From assembly GCA_963702705.1 (NCBI GenBank), contig CAVPDR010000002.1, positions 1,189,457 through 1,253,456 of the forward strand: DNA of 64,000 nt. Reading direction: 5' to 3'. The position numbers and the translations under genes were made by a program. This DNA comes from VRUE01 sp963702705 (GTDB taxonomy: Bacteria > Actinomycetota > Thermoleophilia > Solirubrobacterales > 70-9). How positions within the stretch are numbered: position 1 is the stretch's first letter; the number at the start of each line of letters is the position of its first letter. Below the pieces are notes generated by a model. That model saw only the letters and a list, made by a program, of their open reading frames with translations, had not been told where the DNA came from and made no database searches. Positions 7,925-16,222 of this stretch are shown piece after piece.

Positions 7925-9886
7925 ATGCCTGAACCAGTCAGGCGCAGCAAGCGCTACATGCCCGGCCTCGACGGGCTGCGAGCGATCGCCGTGCTCGCCG
8001 TCATCGCCTACCACCTGGAATTCGGGTGGGCTCCGGGCGGGCTGCTCGGCGTCGGGATCTTCTTCACTCTCAGCGGCTACCTGATCACCGACATCCTGCT
8101 CGCCCACATGGCTCGCCGCGACATGCGGCTGCTGGATTTCTGGCTGGGCCGCGCGCGGCGCCTGCTGCCCGCGCTCTTCCTGATGCTGGTCGTCGTCGTC
8201 GCCTGGGTGACGATCTTCGGCCCGGCGCAACCGTCGAAGTTCCGCGACGCGGTGGTCGCCGCCGCCCTCTACGTCAGCAACTGGCAGCTGATCTTCCAGC
8301 ACGTTTCCTACTTCGCCCGCTTCGGCGCCCCGGAACCGCTCGGCCACCTCTGGTCGCTGGCGGTCGAGGAGCAGTTCTACATCCTCTGGCCCTTTCTGCT
8401 CCTACTCGGGACGCGGTTCGTCCGCGAGGTGCCGGGGGCGCCGGCCGGGCTGCGGCCGCGACTGGCACTGGCGACGCTGGTCCTCGCCGTCGCCTCGGCG
8501 ATCGAGATGGCGGTCCTCCACCACCCGAGCCTCGACCCCTCCCGCGTCTACGACGGCACCGACACCCGCGCCTTCGAGCTGCTCGCGGGGGCGGCCCTGG
8601 CGATGGTCTGGCCGAGCCGCAAGCTGACACCGAAGATCGCGCCCGGTGCCCGCAACCTCCTCGACGGCGCCGGCGCCGTCGGCCTGCTCGTGATCGCGCT
8701 GATGATCTGGCGCACCGACCAGTACTCGTCCTTCATCTACGACGGCGGCCTCGTGCTGCTCTCGATCGCCACCGTCTTCGTCGTCGCAGCGCTGGCCCAT
8801 CCGGCCAGCAGGCTCGGGGTCCTGCTCGGCTGGGCGCCGCTGCGCTGGATCGGCGTGCGCTCCTACGGCATCTACCTCTGGCACTTCCCGATCATCGTCC
8901 TCAGCTCGCCGAGCGGGGTACACGGCCAGAGCCTGGTTCGCGACGCGTTGCAGGTCGCGGCGACGTTCGGCATCGCGGCGCTCTCCTGGCACTTCGTCGA
9001 GGAGCCGGTGCGCCATGGCGCGCTGGGGCGGCTCTGGAAACAGCTGCGCCTGCAGGGGTGGCGGCCGGAGCTGGTCTCACGGCGGGGCTGGGCGGCAGCG
9101 GGAGCGCTAACCGCGGTGCTGCTGATCGCCCTGGTCGGCCTGGCCGGAGCGGCGCTCGACCCCGACGCCGAACCGCCGGTGGTCTCGAGCAGCGCCGTCG
9201 CCTCGCCGCTGCCGGCCTCGCAGGTCTCGCGGCAGACGATCCCGGTCGACGAAGCGCCGATCCCCGGCCACAGCTCCTGCAAGTCGGTGGTGCACGTCGG
9301 CGACTCGACCTCCGAGGGGCTGACCTCGACCAACTACCTGCCGAACCCCAGGGACCGCAGCGAGGCCCAGTACGCGCGGGTCGGCGCAACCACCTCCTAC
9401 TTTGCGATCTCCGGCGCGCGCTCGATCGACGAGACCTTCGAAGGCGAACCGAACGCCTACGAAGCGGCGCTGGCCTGGAAGGAAGAAGGCTTCCGCGGCT
9501 GCTGGGTCTTCGCCCTCGGCACCAACGACACCGCGGACGTCTTCGTCGGCGGCAGCGTCGGCGACCGCGAACGGATCGAACGGATGATGTCGGTGGCCGG
9601 CAACGAGCCCGCCCTCTGGGTCAACGTCAAATCGCTCGTCCCCAGCGGGCCCTACGCGGAGGGCAACATGCTCGAATGGGACGAAGCCCTGCTCGATGCC
9701 TGCCCCCGCTACCCCAACATGCGCATCTACGACTGGGCCTCGGACGTGAAGGACGCCTGGTTCATCGAAGACGGCATCCACTTCACCACCCCGGGTTACC
9801 GCGCCCGCGCGCGCCTGATCGCCGACGCCCTCGCCGAAGCGTTCCCCTCCGGCGGGGGACGCAGTCAGGGCTGCGTTGTGGGCTAG
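7925..9886 (+). CDS. Membrane acyltransferase (acyltransferase 3 family) with C-terminal SGNH domain
   Basis: 653 residues. The N-terminal part begins YMPGLDGLRAIAVLAVIAYH, the catalytic His motif of OafA/YrhL-type O-acyltransferases, followed by about ten membrane segments to residue 420. The remainder is extracytoplasmic and SGNH-like: VVHVGDSTSEGLT carries the GDS nucleophile and DGIHFTTPGYR the D-x-x-H pair. Such fusions O-acylate cell-wall or surface glycans. The target here is unknown. Confidence 0.85.
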   Translation: MPEPVRRSKRYMPGLDGLRAIAVLAVIAYHLEFGWAPGGLLGVGIFFTLSGYLITDILLAHMARRDMRLLDFWLGRARRLLPALFLMLVVVVAWVTIFGPAQPSKFRDAVVAAALYVSNWQLIFQHVSYFARFGAPEPLGHLWSLAVEEQFYILWPFLLLLGTRFVREVPGAPAGLRPRLALATLVLAVASAIEMAVLHHPSLDPSRVYDGTDTRAFELLAGAALAMVWPSRKLTPKIAPGARNLLDGAGAVGLLVIALMIWRTDQYSSFIYDGGLVLLSIATVFVVAALAHPASRLGVLLGWAPLRWIGVRSYGIYLWHFPIIVLSSPSGVHGQSLVRDALQVAATFGIAALSWHFVEEPVRHGALGRLWKQLRLQGWRPELVSRRGWAAAGALTAVLLIALVGLAGAALDPDAEPPVVSSSAVASPLPASQVSRQTIPVDEAPIPGHSSCKSVVHVGDSTSEGLTSTNYLPNPRDRSEAQYARVGATTSYFAISGARSIDETFEGEPNAYEAALAWKEEGFRGCWVFALGTNDTADVFVGGSVGDRERIERMMSVAGNEPALWVNVKSLVPSGPYAEGNMLEWDEALLDACPRYPNMRIYDWASDVKDAWFIEDGIHFTTPGYRARARLIADALAEAFPSGGGRSQGCVVG

Positions 9887-9890
9887 TAGG

Positions 9891-10553
9891 TCAGGAGACC
9901 CCGAACGTCTTCAGCAGCACCGTGAACTCGGGCTCTTCGCGAACCGGGCTCAGCGAGGGGTCCTTGGCGGCCCACTTCACCAGTCCCCGGCGCCTATCGG
10001 CGGGGGCCAGGCGAAAGGCCAGTCGCAGATAGGCGAGTGCAAGCGCGGCCTCCCCCTTGTCCCCTGCTTCGTGGCAGGCCAGGTTGTAGACCGCCCGGTA
10101 GGAGAGCTGACCGGCCTTGGCCTTGTCCCGCAGACGCTCGATGCTGACCAGGTCCGTCCACTGCGCTTCAGGCACCGAGGCGGCGATGACCAGTTCAAGG
10201 CAGGGCTCCACGGTTGAGAGGAGGAACCCCATCAGCCTCGCCTCCTTGCGCGACAACTTCACCCAGAACCTCCACCACGGTGCGTCATCCCTCGCGCCGT
10301 ACCAGCAGCTCATCGCGCGCGCGGAGGAGAGAACCTCCGCGGCCGTGTCGAATGCCTCCCGGCTGCCGGGACGCTCGGCGCGCTCCCCGTCGGTCAGGTC
10401 CCGCAGCCAACCGCTCAGCCAACCCTCGTGAGCCTCCCCCTTGTTCTCCTGCGCGTGCTCCCGGTTGAGCAGCTGCGCGGCAAGCTGGTAGCCGAGCCGG
10501 TAGTAGTCGGGTTCGGCGAGGTAGGGACGGGCCTTGGCGGGACTCGAGCTCAT
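9891..10553 (-). CDS. Hypothetical protein, second gene of a TPR pair
   Basis: 220 residues from ATG 10553 (MSSSPAKARPY); the longer open frame upstream overlaps the partner gene in another frame. The start overlaps the upstream stop by 4 bp (ATGA), indicating translational coupling. The C-terminal half, with YNLACHEAGDKGEAALALAY and DPSLSPVREEPEF, resembles a helical repeat cap of the TPR type. No signal peptide. Function not recognised; it probably partners the membrane TPR protein encoded just upstream. Confidence 0.6.
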   Translation of the reverse strand: MSSSPAKARPYLAEPDYYRLGYQLAAQLLNREHAQENKGEAHEGWLSGWLRDLTDGERAERPGSREAFDTAAEVLSSARAMSCWYGARDDAPWWRFWVKLSRKEARLMGFLLSTVEPCLELVIAASVPEAQWTDLVSIERLRDKAKAGQLSYRAVYNLACHEAGDKGEAALALAYLRLAFRLAPADRRRGLVKWAAKDPSLSPVREEPEFTVLLKTFGVS

Positions 10554-11869
10554 CCGCTCGCCGCCTTCTTGACTTCGCTGAAACCGAGGCTCAGCATCTC
10601 GATCGAGGTGTCGAAGTCTTCCTCCAGCCAGGCGTCGGCGACGGCGAGATTGACGTACGCGGCCCAGTTGCGGCGATTGAGGCCGATCGCTTTCAGGTAG
10701 CAGGCCCGCGCCTTGGACCACTCTTCGGCGAGCTGGAAATCGAGTCCTTCGCGCACAAGGGCATAGGCCTTTGCCGCGTCGGCGTCTTCCGTTTCTTTGG
10801 CGAGGATGCGCGTCACCTCATGTTGCACCCAGACGGCAGCGGGGTCCGCAAGGCGGTCGTAGTCGGCGGCTTTGGGATCGCCGGCGGCCGGCGCGGCGCC
10901 CTGCACCGTGGTGGCCGCCTTCAGCCTTCCGTTCTCCTCGATGATCAGGGTTGCGGCCGCGCCTGTCCCGGCCGGCGGAGCCATCGTCGCAACCACCGAG
11001 ATCCGTTGAATCGGCAACAGCGCGTAGACCAGATTGAGGACCGCGGCGACGATTTTTGTCTGATCCGAGACGTCACTCGCCTTTTCCAGCGAGTTCTTGA
11101 GACTGCCGCTTTCCGAGACCAGGTCGGCAAAGTCCTCGCGGGGAAGGCTCGCGTCGATGCCGTAGCTCCCCCCGTCGGCGGCAACCGCTTCTTCGCGCAT
11201 TCGGTGCAGGCGCTCCTTGATCCTCGCCGCGATCGGCGCACCCGGCTTGCCCTCGATTGCCTCGTCTTCGAACTTTTCGATCGACATTCGGGGCCCGATC
11301 CATTTCCCGACGAAGGGCGCATGTCGCACCAGGATCCGTGCTCCCTTGACGTAACCGAGCATCGTGAAGAGAAAGAGCGCAAGCAAGGCGAGGCCGGCGA
11401 CGTCGAGGAGCGCCGGCAGCCGGTCGACGACCGCTTTTACGCTGCTTTCGAAATTTTTTGCGCTGCGCTCGAACTCGGAGGGGCCGGCCTCGTCCAAGCC
11501 CCGCTTCGCGCAGGGCGAGTACGGATTCGCCTTGAGCGCCGCTTCGAACGCTTTGATCGCGTCGCCATCGCGATCGACGCTGAGGTAGGCGTTCCCGCGC
11601 GCGCAGTCAGCACGCGCCGGGTGCGGGTTTCCGGCGTTGAGCCCCTTGAGGCCGCGGCGAGCGCAGACGCTTGCCGGTTCGGCTTCCAGTACCGCCACAT
11701 AGGCTTTGCGCGCCGCTTTGTCCTCTCCCGTCGCGTGCAGTGCATCCGCCTTGTCGCAGGAGAGCGGCGCGCTGCTTCCCTGCGAAGCGGCCGCCGGAGC
11801 GCCGGGAGAGGCAGGGGGTGAAACGCCGGCCAGCAGCACCAAGGCGGCAGCCAAGGCGCTCAGCGACAC
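10550..11869 (-). CDS. Membrane-anchored TPR-repeat protein of unknown function
   Basis: 439 residues from GTG 11869. A signal peptide (residues 1-28) is followed by two TPR-like units in the exported part (about 36-125), a transmembrane segment near 155-175 (LLDVAGLALLALFLFTMLGY), a cytosolic domain, and another TPR unit near the end (AEEWSKARACYLKAIGLNRR). The middle domain has a beta-strand stretch TLIIEENGRLKAATTV. Topology suggests a scaffold linking outside and inside. Coupled to the following gene. Confidence 0.6.
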   Translation of the reverse strand: MSLSALAAALVLLAGVSPPASPGAPAAASQGSSAPLSCDKADALHATGEDKAARKAYVAVLEAEPASVCARRGLKGLNAGNPHPARADCARGNAYLSVDRDGDAIKAFEAALKANPYSPCAKRGLDEAGPSEFERSAKNFESSVKAVVDRLPALLDVAGLALLALFLFTMLGYVKGARILVRHAPFVGKWIGPRMSIEKFEDEAIEGKPGAPIAARIKERLHRMREEAVAADGGSYGIDASLPREDFADLVSESGSLKNSLEKASDVSDQTKIVAAVLNLVYALLPIQRISVVATMAPPAGTGAAATLIIEENGRLKAATTVQGAAPAAGDPKAADYDRLADPAAVWVQHEVTRILAKETEDADAAKAYALVREGLDFQLAEEWSKARACYLKAIGLNRRNWAAYVNLAVADAWLEEDFDTSIEMLSLGFSEVKKAASG

Positions 11870-11921
11870 TGACTCGACTCCCAGCGAAAACTAGTCAGAG
11901 CGCGCCACGATACCTAACTAC

Positions 11922-12347
11922 TTAGAAGATTTGTGCCTGCATGAATCCGGCGACGAGGACGAGCCAGCCGCCGATCTCGGCGGCTATGAGGCTGAACATG
12001 AAGGCGTTCATGCCGTGCACCGGATGGCGGAACTGGTTGTCGGTATCGCGCTTCCAGCCGTGAAAGGCGTAGCCGGCAACCGCGGCGAAGAAGTAGAAGG
12101 CGAGCGCACCGGCGGCAAGCAGGTTGATCAGAACGCCCCAGCCGCTCAGCTCGACGAAGGTCGCGACCAGCAACAGGGCGAAGCTGTAGAGCAGGGCGGC
12201 CCGGTGGGCGACGTCCACATAGGGGTGGGCCAGACCCTCCTCGGAGGCGTCCATCTGGCGGAACTTCCAGACCCCGAGCAGCAGCGCCCAGAGGAACATC
12301 GACGCGGACAGCAGGAGGACGACCTTCGTATCGTCTCCCAGGTCCAC
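11922..12347 (-). CDS. Small four-helix integral membrane protein
   Basis: 141 residues from GTG 12347. Four hydrophobic segments are visible at about 8-27, 50-70, 76-95 and 115-138, with a short basic loop KRDTDNQFRHPVHGMNAF. The family is not recognised. The start lies a few bases from the divergent VOC gene, so the two promoters must overlap the neighbouring coding regions. Confidence 0.55.
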   Translation of the reverse strand: MDLGDDTKVVLLLSASMFLWALLLGVWKFRQMDASEEGLAHPYVDVAHRAALLYSFALLLVATFVELSGWGVLINLLAAGALAFYFFAAVAGYAFHGWKRDTDNQFRHPVHGMNAFMFSLIAAEIGGWLVLVAGFMQAQIF

Positions 12348-12376
12348 CGGTCTTGAATATCACTTTGGAGGAAGCC

Positions 12377-12760
12377 ATGAACGCTCCGCTCACGATCACC
12401 GGCGTCGACTTCGCCACCGTCTTCGTCAAGGACTACCCGGCCGCGGTCGAGTTCTACGGCCAGACCCTCGGCCTCGAGCACTCGGCCGACTACGGCAAAA
12501 TCCCCGGCGGCGAGTTCGAGACCGGCGACCTCACCCTGCAGCTGATGGACGCCGCCGCGATCGGCCGTGAGTTCCAGGCCAGCACCCACCCGATCGCCTT
12601 CCACGTCGAGGACGTGGCCGTCGCCCGCGCCGAGCTCGAGTCAAAGGGCGTCCAGTTCCTCGCCGAGACGATCGACAGCGGCGTCTGCCACATGGCTCCG
12701 TTCAACGACCCCGACGGCAACACCCTGATGCTGCACCACCGCTACGCACCGCGGGACTAG
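12377..12760 (+). CDS. VOC (glyoxalase/bleomycin-resistance fold) family protein
   Basis: 127 residues from ATG 12377, selected because GGAGG sits 6 bp upstream; the frame also has TTG 12353. The fold signature is DFATVFVKDYPAAVEFYGQT at the start and FNDPDGNTLMLHHR at the end. Candidate metal ligands of the second half are H (HPIAFHVED) and the terminal E/H region. VOC members include lyases, dioxygenases and drug-binding proteins, so the reaction is not assigned. Confidence 0.8.
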   Translation: MNAPLTITGVDFATVFVKDYPAAVEFYGQTLGLEHSADYGKIPGGEFETGDLTLQLMDAAAIGREFQASTHPIAFHVEDVAVARAELESKGVQFLAETIDSGVCHMAPFNDPDGNTLMLHHRYAPRD

Positions 12761-12838
12761 GCGCTTACCGCGATCCCGTCGCGCCAGCCTGACACAGCAA
12801 GGGGACCGGTTTCCGCCTCCCGTCCTCGCGGGAGTTGG

Positions 12839-13246
12839 CTATGCGCCGGCCGACGTCGCGATCTCAAGGTGCTCCGCCTCGGCTGCGCGCAGCACCTTGC
12901 GATCGAAGGAAGCCACCGTTCCACCGGTATGCCCTGCAGTGGCCAGGCAATAGGCGTCAGGAAGGCTGATCGGATGGTGACCACGTAGCCGGGCGGCGCG
13001 CACTCCTATCGCCTCTCCCGGCCGATGGACCTCTACGCCGAGCGAGGCGATCGCCTCGCGTGCCGCTCGCAACCGCTCGGGATCTGAACCTGGGCCCACC
13101 AGCACCTCCGAGAGGTTGACGACGCTGATCAACTGCGTCGCCTGCTGCTGCCGCCACTCGGTGAATAGCTCGCGGGCCTGGGCATGGTGGGAGTCCGAAC
13201 CGTCGAGGGCGTCGATCAGGACATCGGCGCCCAAGACGAGCTTCAA
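12839..13246 (-). CDS. vapC: PIN-domain RNase toxin (VapC family)
   Basis: 135 residues with TTG start 13246 overlapping the antitoxin stop by 4 bp. Acidic active-site residues expected for PIN nucleases are present: D near the N-terminus in LGADVLIDALDG, E in NLSEVL, and D in SLPDAYCLATA, with the last Asp in ASFDRKVL. The toxin would cleave RNA when freed from VapB. Convergent gap to the VOC gene is 78 bp. Confidence 0.82.
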   Translation of the reverse strand: MKLVLGADVLIDALDGSDSHHAQARELFTEWRQQQATQLISVVNLSEVLVGPGSDPERLRAAREAIASLGVEVHRPGEAIGVRAARLRGHHPISLPDAYCLATAGHTGGTVASFDRKVLRAAEAEHLEIATSAGA

Positions 13247-13464
13247 CGCGTCTCGTCCTCGGCATCGAGTCGCTCGAGGTACCCCGGCGGGTAGGAGCCG
13301 GTGAGCACCCCGAAGGCGTTCTCGAATGACAAGGCTCCGCGGCGGATCCGCACCTCACCCTCCCCGAGGGCCTCGATCACGACCTTATCCCCGGCATGCA
13401 GTCCAGCCTCCTCCAACGCGGCTACGGGAACGGTCACCTGATGCTTGCTGGAGATCTTAGGCAC
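13243..13464 (-). CDS. vapB: AbrB/MazE-type antitoxin (VapB family)
   Basis: 73 residues. The N-terminal half, MPKISSKHQVTVPVAALEEA, is the swapped-hairpin AbrB DNA-binding domain; the C-terminal tail (SYPPGYLERLDAEDETR) would wrap the toxin. Start is GTG 13464, which directly abuts a perfect inverted repeat, so the message has little or no leader. Autoregulation of the pair through this repeat is expected. Confidence 0.82.
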   Translation of the reverse strand: MPKISSKHQVTVPVAALEEAGLHAGDKVVIEALGEGEVRIRRGALSFENAFGVLTGSYPPGYLERLDAEDETR

Positions 13465-13487
13465 GCCTTTACGATAGCAGTAAAGGC
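13465..13487. promoter_or_regulatory. Putative VapB operator (8-bp perfect inverted repeat)
   Basis: GCCTTTAC at 13465-13472 and GTAAAGGC at 13480-13487 form a perfect repeat with a 7-bp spacer right at the vapB start codon. Position and symmetry fit an autorepression operator. Binding is inferred, not shown. Confidence 0.5.
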
Positions 13488-13588
13488 ATACGCCATTGCC
13501 CGCTCTCGCCCTGTGTCATCTCGAGCTCCTCGCAGGGGTGAATCGCGATCGCCAGAGCCTCAAAGAGGAAAACGACCGAGGAGGAGAC

Positions 13589-13960
13589 ATGGCCTGGACG
13601 AGTGGGGACTTCGCCGGACGGCTGACCGCGAGGGCAGCGGTCGCTTTCGTCTTCGGAACGGACGTCACCCAGCAGCAGCTGGTCGACGCGGTCAAGATCG
13701 GAGACGTCGTATATGCCGCTGTCAGATGCAAGGGCACGCAGAGAGTCTGGGGGATCGTCTTCATCGTTGATCGGGAAGGGGAACGCCTCCACGTCAAGCC
13801 GATCAGCGAGAGCCTGAGGCCATTCGACGACCGTTGCCCACCGAGGATCCTCGACCTGCTCAGTGAGCCGCGCACCGAGGAGGCACGCAACTGGCGCGCG
13901 CGTTGCCGAAACCGAGGCCAATGGGAGCGACGTGACTCGAACCCGCGACCTCCGGCGTGA
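13589..13960 (+). CDS. DUF6927-like protein whose C-terminus runs into a tRNA-derived repeat
   Basis: 123 residues from ATG 13589, preceded by GGAGG; the longer frame from 13496 lacks a site. The core MAWTSGDFAG ... PFDDRCPPRILDLLSEPR ... ARNWRARCRN resembles the small DUF6927 family found in accessory regions. The last 14 residues (ending WERRDSNPRPPA) are simply the translation of the antisense tRNA-Asp fragment at 13923-13964, so the native terminus was altered when the element integrated. Function unknown. Confidence 0.55.
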   Translation: MAWTSGDFAGRLTARAAVAFVFGTDVTQQQLVDAVKIGDVVYAAVRCKGTQRVWGIVFIVDREGERLHVKPISESLRPFDDRCPPRILDLLSEPRTEEARNWRARCRNRGQWERRDSNPRPPA

Positions 13961-13964
13961 CAGG
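13923..13964 (-). repeat. Partial tRNA-Asp copy, distal attachment-site repeat
   Basis: 42 bp match the 3' half of the tRNA-Asp gene (16114-16155) in the same orientation with one mismatch (T at 13933). It covers the acceptor 3' strand, T arm and part of the anticodon stem, and then similarity stops abruptly. This is the pattern left when an element integrates at a tRNA 3' end. Confidence 0.85.
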
Positions 13965-14100
13965 AGAGGTACAGCGATAGTCGCAGAGCTGCTGAATCCG
14001 CTTCCCAGAGCGGGGTTCGGCTGGCGAAGCACGCCAGTCCCGGACCCGGCGATAGGCCTAGTTTCCGCCCGATTAGCCGCCATTTAGGCACCAGTGTCCA

Positions 14101-14820
14101 ATGAAGACGCGTGACCCCTGCAATCTTGTGGTTCCCATGTTCTGGCGAAAGGACCGGCGACCTGCCACTGCTAGCGATTTCGATCTGAACGCCGCTGGCT
14201 CCCGCTTCACGATGCAGCCCGGTCTGGCTATCCAGGTCGGTCATGAATGGATGGAGCAGTCGGAGAAGCGACCTGGCGTCGCGCGAACCGCAATCGGAAC
14301 TGAGTTCGGAGATGACTGGCTTAAGGCAGACCCCGACATCGGCAAGGTCCGCGTTCTCGATGGAAGCCAAGGCAGAGGCGCTGCGGCGTGGATTCCGGTC
14401 ATCGAATGGCTCGGAATCCACGCCGCCGGAGGACTTGTCGGTCTTGGCGCCAGCGAGGCCGCCAGAGCTGGACTCAAACGCATCCGGGCCAAGATCGAGC
14501 AGGCGAGGGTTGCCAATCATCGGGTGATGGTGTCCAGGGGACTTGCGGCCTTCTTTGCGATGGAGCACGTGTTTGAGACCACTGACGAGACTGAGGTCCT
14601 GCATGTCGAGGTTGTCCAGGAGCCCTCGGTCCTAGGCGGGCGGTCTCCGTCCGAGACCAGCTACACGGGCTTGGAGCCCTGGATTGTCTCGCTCGTCAAC
14701 GGATCGCGTCGGACTCGATATGTCCTCGTCGTCAGTGCAGAAGGCGACATCGAGGGCTGCACCTCGGTGGCCGCAGGGGAGTTCGAGCCTATGTTCGGCC
14801 TTCTCCCGCCAACAGAGTGA
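14101..14820 (+). CDS. Hypothetical island protein
   Basis: 239 residues from ATG 14101. I recognise no family. The central stretch IPVIEWLGIHAAGGLVGLGA could be a short amphipathic or membrane-associated helix, followed by a basic helix RAGLKRIRAKIEQARVANHR. No signal peptide. Codon use appears less GC-biased than in flanking chromosomal genes, in keeping with the island setting. The frame is long enough in this composition to be likely coding. Confidence 0.5.
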   Translation: MKTRDPCNLVVPMFWRKDRRPATASDFDLNAAGSRFTMQPGLAIQVGHEWMEQSEKRPGVARTAIGTEFGDDWLKADPDIGKVRVLDGSQGRGAAAWIPVIEWLGIHAAGGLVGLGASEAARAGLKRIRAKIEQARVANHRVMVSRGLAAFFAMEHVFETTDETEVLHVEVVQEPSVLGGRSPSETSYTGLEPWIVSLVNGSRRTRYVLVVSAEGDIEGCTSVAAGEFEPMFGLLPPTE

Positions 14821-14862
14821 TGCTGCGGGAAAGTCAGGGTCTCGTCCGCATAGGCTTCAACC

Positions 14863-15114
14863 GTGGAGATCGAGCGCTTCGTCTGGACCGAGCACGCGGA
14901 GGACCGCCTCCGACAGCGCCGACTCGACGCGTCCGATGTCGAGGAGGCGATCAGGGACCGCCATGCCGAGCGAGAGGTAAACGATGGTCGCGCCGAATGG
15001 CTCGTCAGCGGCGAGACCGCCGACGGCACCGCCTTCGAGGCCATCTACGACCACCCGCACGGAGACGACGAGGCTGCGGTCCGGATCGTCTCTGTCTGGA
15101 GGCTCGATTCCTAG
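14863..15114 (+). CDS. DUF4258 protein (putative toxin-like partner)
   Basis: 83 residues from GTG 14863. The pattern FVWTEHAEDRLRQRRLDASD with VEEAIRD and a C-terminal strand VRIVSVWRL matches DUF4258, a small RelE/BECR-like fold. It is followed after 28 bp by a DUF2283 gene; these two families are commonly adjacent and have been suggested to act as toxin-antitoxin-like pairs. Activity here is inference. Confidence 0.72.
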   Translation: MEIERFVWTEHAEDRLRQRRLDASDVEEAIRDRHAEREVNDGRAEWLVSGETADGTAFEAIYDHPHGDDEAAVRIVSVWRLDS

Positions 15115-15142
15115 CTGGCAGCCCGAGCCAGCGCTACCCTTG

Positions 15143-15367
15143 ATGAGCATGTTCGCCTACTACGACTCAGCCGCCGACATTGCCTGGTTCCCGACCGGGG
15201 AGTCCGACGATGTCGTCAGCGAGCGCGTGCCTGGCGGCCTCCGCGACTACGACCGCACGAGCCACAAGCTCGTCGCAATCGAGGTCTGGGACGCGAGCAC
15301 CCGCCTTCCAGCGAGCATTCTGGAGGCGTTGCCAGCGCCAGGCACCGCCCACCGCGCTGCTGCCTGA
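15143..15367 (+). CDS. DUF2283 protein (putative antitoxin-like partner)
   Basis: 74 residues from ATG 15143. The DUF2283 pattern is clear: MFAYYDSAADIAWFPTG, then DYDRTSHKLVAIEVWDASTR. The tail after residue 60 (EALPAPGTAHRAAA) is longer than usual and low in complexity. It forms a two-gene unit with the DUF4258 gene upstream. Confidence 0.72.
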   Translation: MSMFAYYDSAADIAWFPTGESDDVVSERVPGGLRDYDRTSHKLVAIEVWDASTRLPASILEALPAPGTAHRAAA

Positions 15368-15376
15368 CAAAAGCTC

Positions 15377-15493
15377 TTACGTTGGGTGGCTCTCGAACTT
15401 CTCGGAGAACTTCGCCAACTCGCCGATTGAGACGTCGAGAGCCTTGGCGAGCGCCTTGACGGTGCCCCACGCGGGGTTTGATCGGCCGCGCTC
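15377..15493 (-). pseudogene. 3' remnant of an XRE-family HTH regulator
   Basis: On the minus strand the frame encodes ERGRSNPAWGTVKALAKALD then VSIGELAKFSEKFESHPT, the second half of an XRE helix-turn-helix. The helices that should precede it (LA...G...I..LE) are missing; similarity ends near 15493 exactly where the DUF262-like frame begins on the other strand. This is a deletion junction, so the gene is broken. Confidence 0.6.
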
Positions 15494-15951
15494 ATTAGTG
15501 AGTTGGCAATTGCTGTCTTGCAGGGGCCCCAGAACAAGAAGTCGAACCTCGATCGCTGGTATCGAACCTATGAGAAAGAGTTGAAGAGCGAGCAGACATC
15601 GAGCAGACATTCGACCAAGTACTAGGAGAGCTCGAGTCCGTGCTTCCGGACATCAAGTCGACCCGCTGGCGGCGGACATCTGACTTCTACACGCTGTTCA
15701 CCACCTTCGCCGACCATGCAGACGATTTGCCCCTAAGCAAACAGGGTCGGAAAGTTGCGAAGAACAAACTCCTCAAATTTGGAGTCGAAGTATCGGCGGC
15801 TCTCGCCAAAGAGCCGCCGAAAGACGTGAAAGTCTCGGCGCGAGCGAAACGCTATGCACGAGATGTGGAGCGCGCTGCCTCGGACCTAGCCAGAAGACAG
15901 GGAAGGAAGAAAGAGCTGGAGGCGCTTCTACGGAGCGCTTGGACGAGCTAA
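15491..15951 (+). pseudogene. 3' remnant of a DUF262 (GmrSD-type) gene, frameshifted
   Basis: The frame starts abruptly with LISELAIAVLQGPQNKKSNL then DRWYRTYEKELKSEQ, shifts frame near 15590-15610 where a 10-11 bp direct duplication (gagcagacat) occurs, and continues as FDQVLGELESVLPDIKSTRW and RTSDFYTLF to a stop at 15951. These blocks resemble the C-terminal part of DUF262 proteins of GmrSD-type modification-dependent restriction systems. The catalytic N-terminal domain is absent, so it cannot be functional. Confidence 0.5.
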
Positions 15952-16112
15952 CGCCAGTCTGCGCGCGTGCGGGGTCGCCCTGATGCACGTGGCCATCGCT
16001 ACTGAAGGACAGACATTTTGGCACCAGTACCCGAATCAACCGGAGTTAAGAGAACGAAACGGCCAAGCGATAGCGCAACAGAAAGTGCGGCAGATCCAGG
16101 CACTTCTCGATA

Positions 16113-16186
<74 letters not shown>

Positions 16187-16222
16187 GAGGGATGGGCGAC
16201 TTGCGCCCGGGCGGGCATTATC

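Larger units (their letters stand above)
13965..16112. mobile_element. Remnant integrative island at tRNA-Asp
   Basis: About 2.15 kb lie between the intact tRNA-Asp gene and the duplicated 3' half. The content is accessory: an orphan gene, a DUF4258/DUF2283 pair, and two truncated genes (XRE regulator and DUF262) joined tail to head. No integrase or excisionase is recognisable, so it is probably a decayed or trimmed island that can only move with help in trans. Confidence 0.7.

Noticed and set aside
13243..16112. VapBC as part of the tRNA-Asp island
   Set aside because: The pair lies outside the distal repeat at 13923, so it is not within the framed element.
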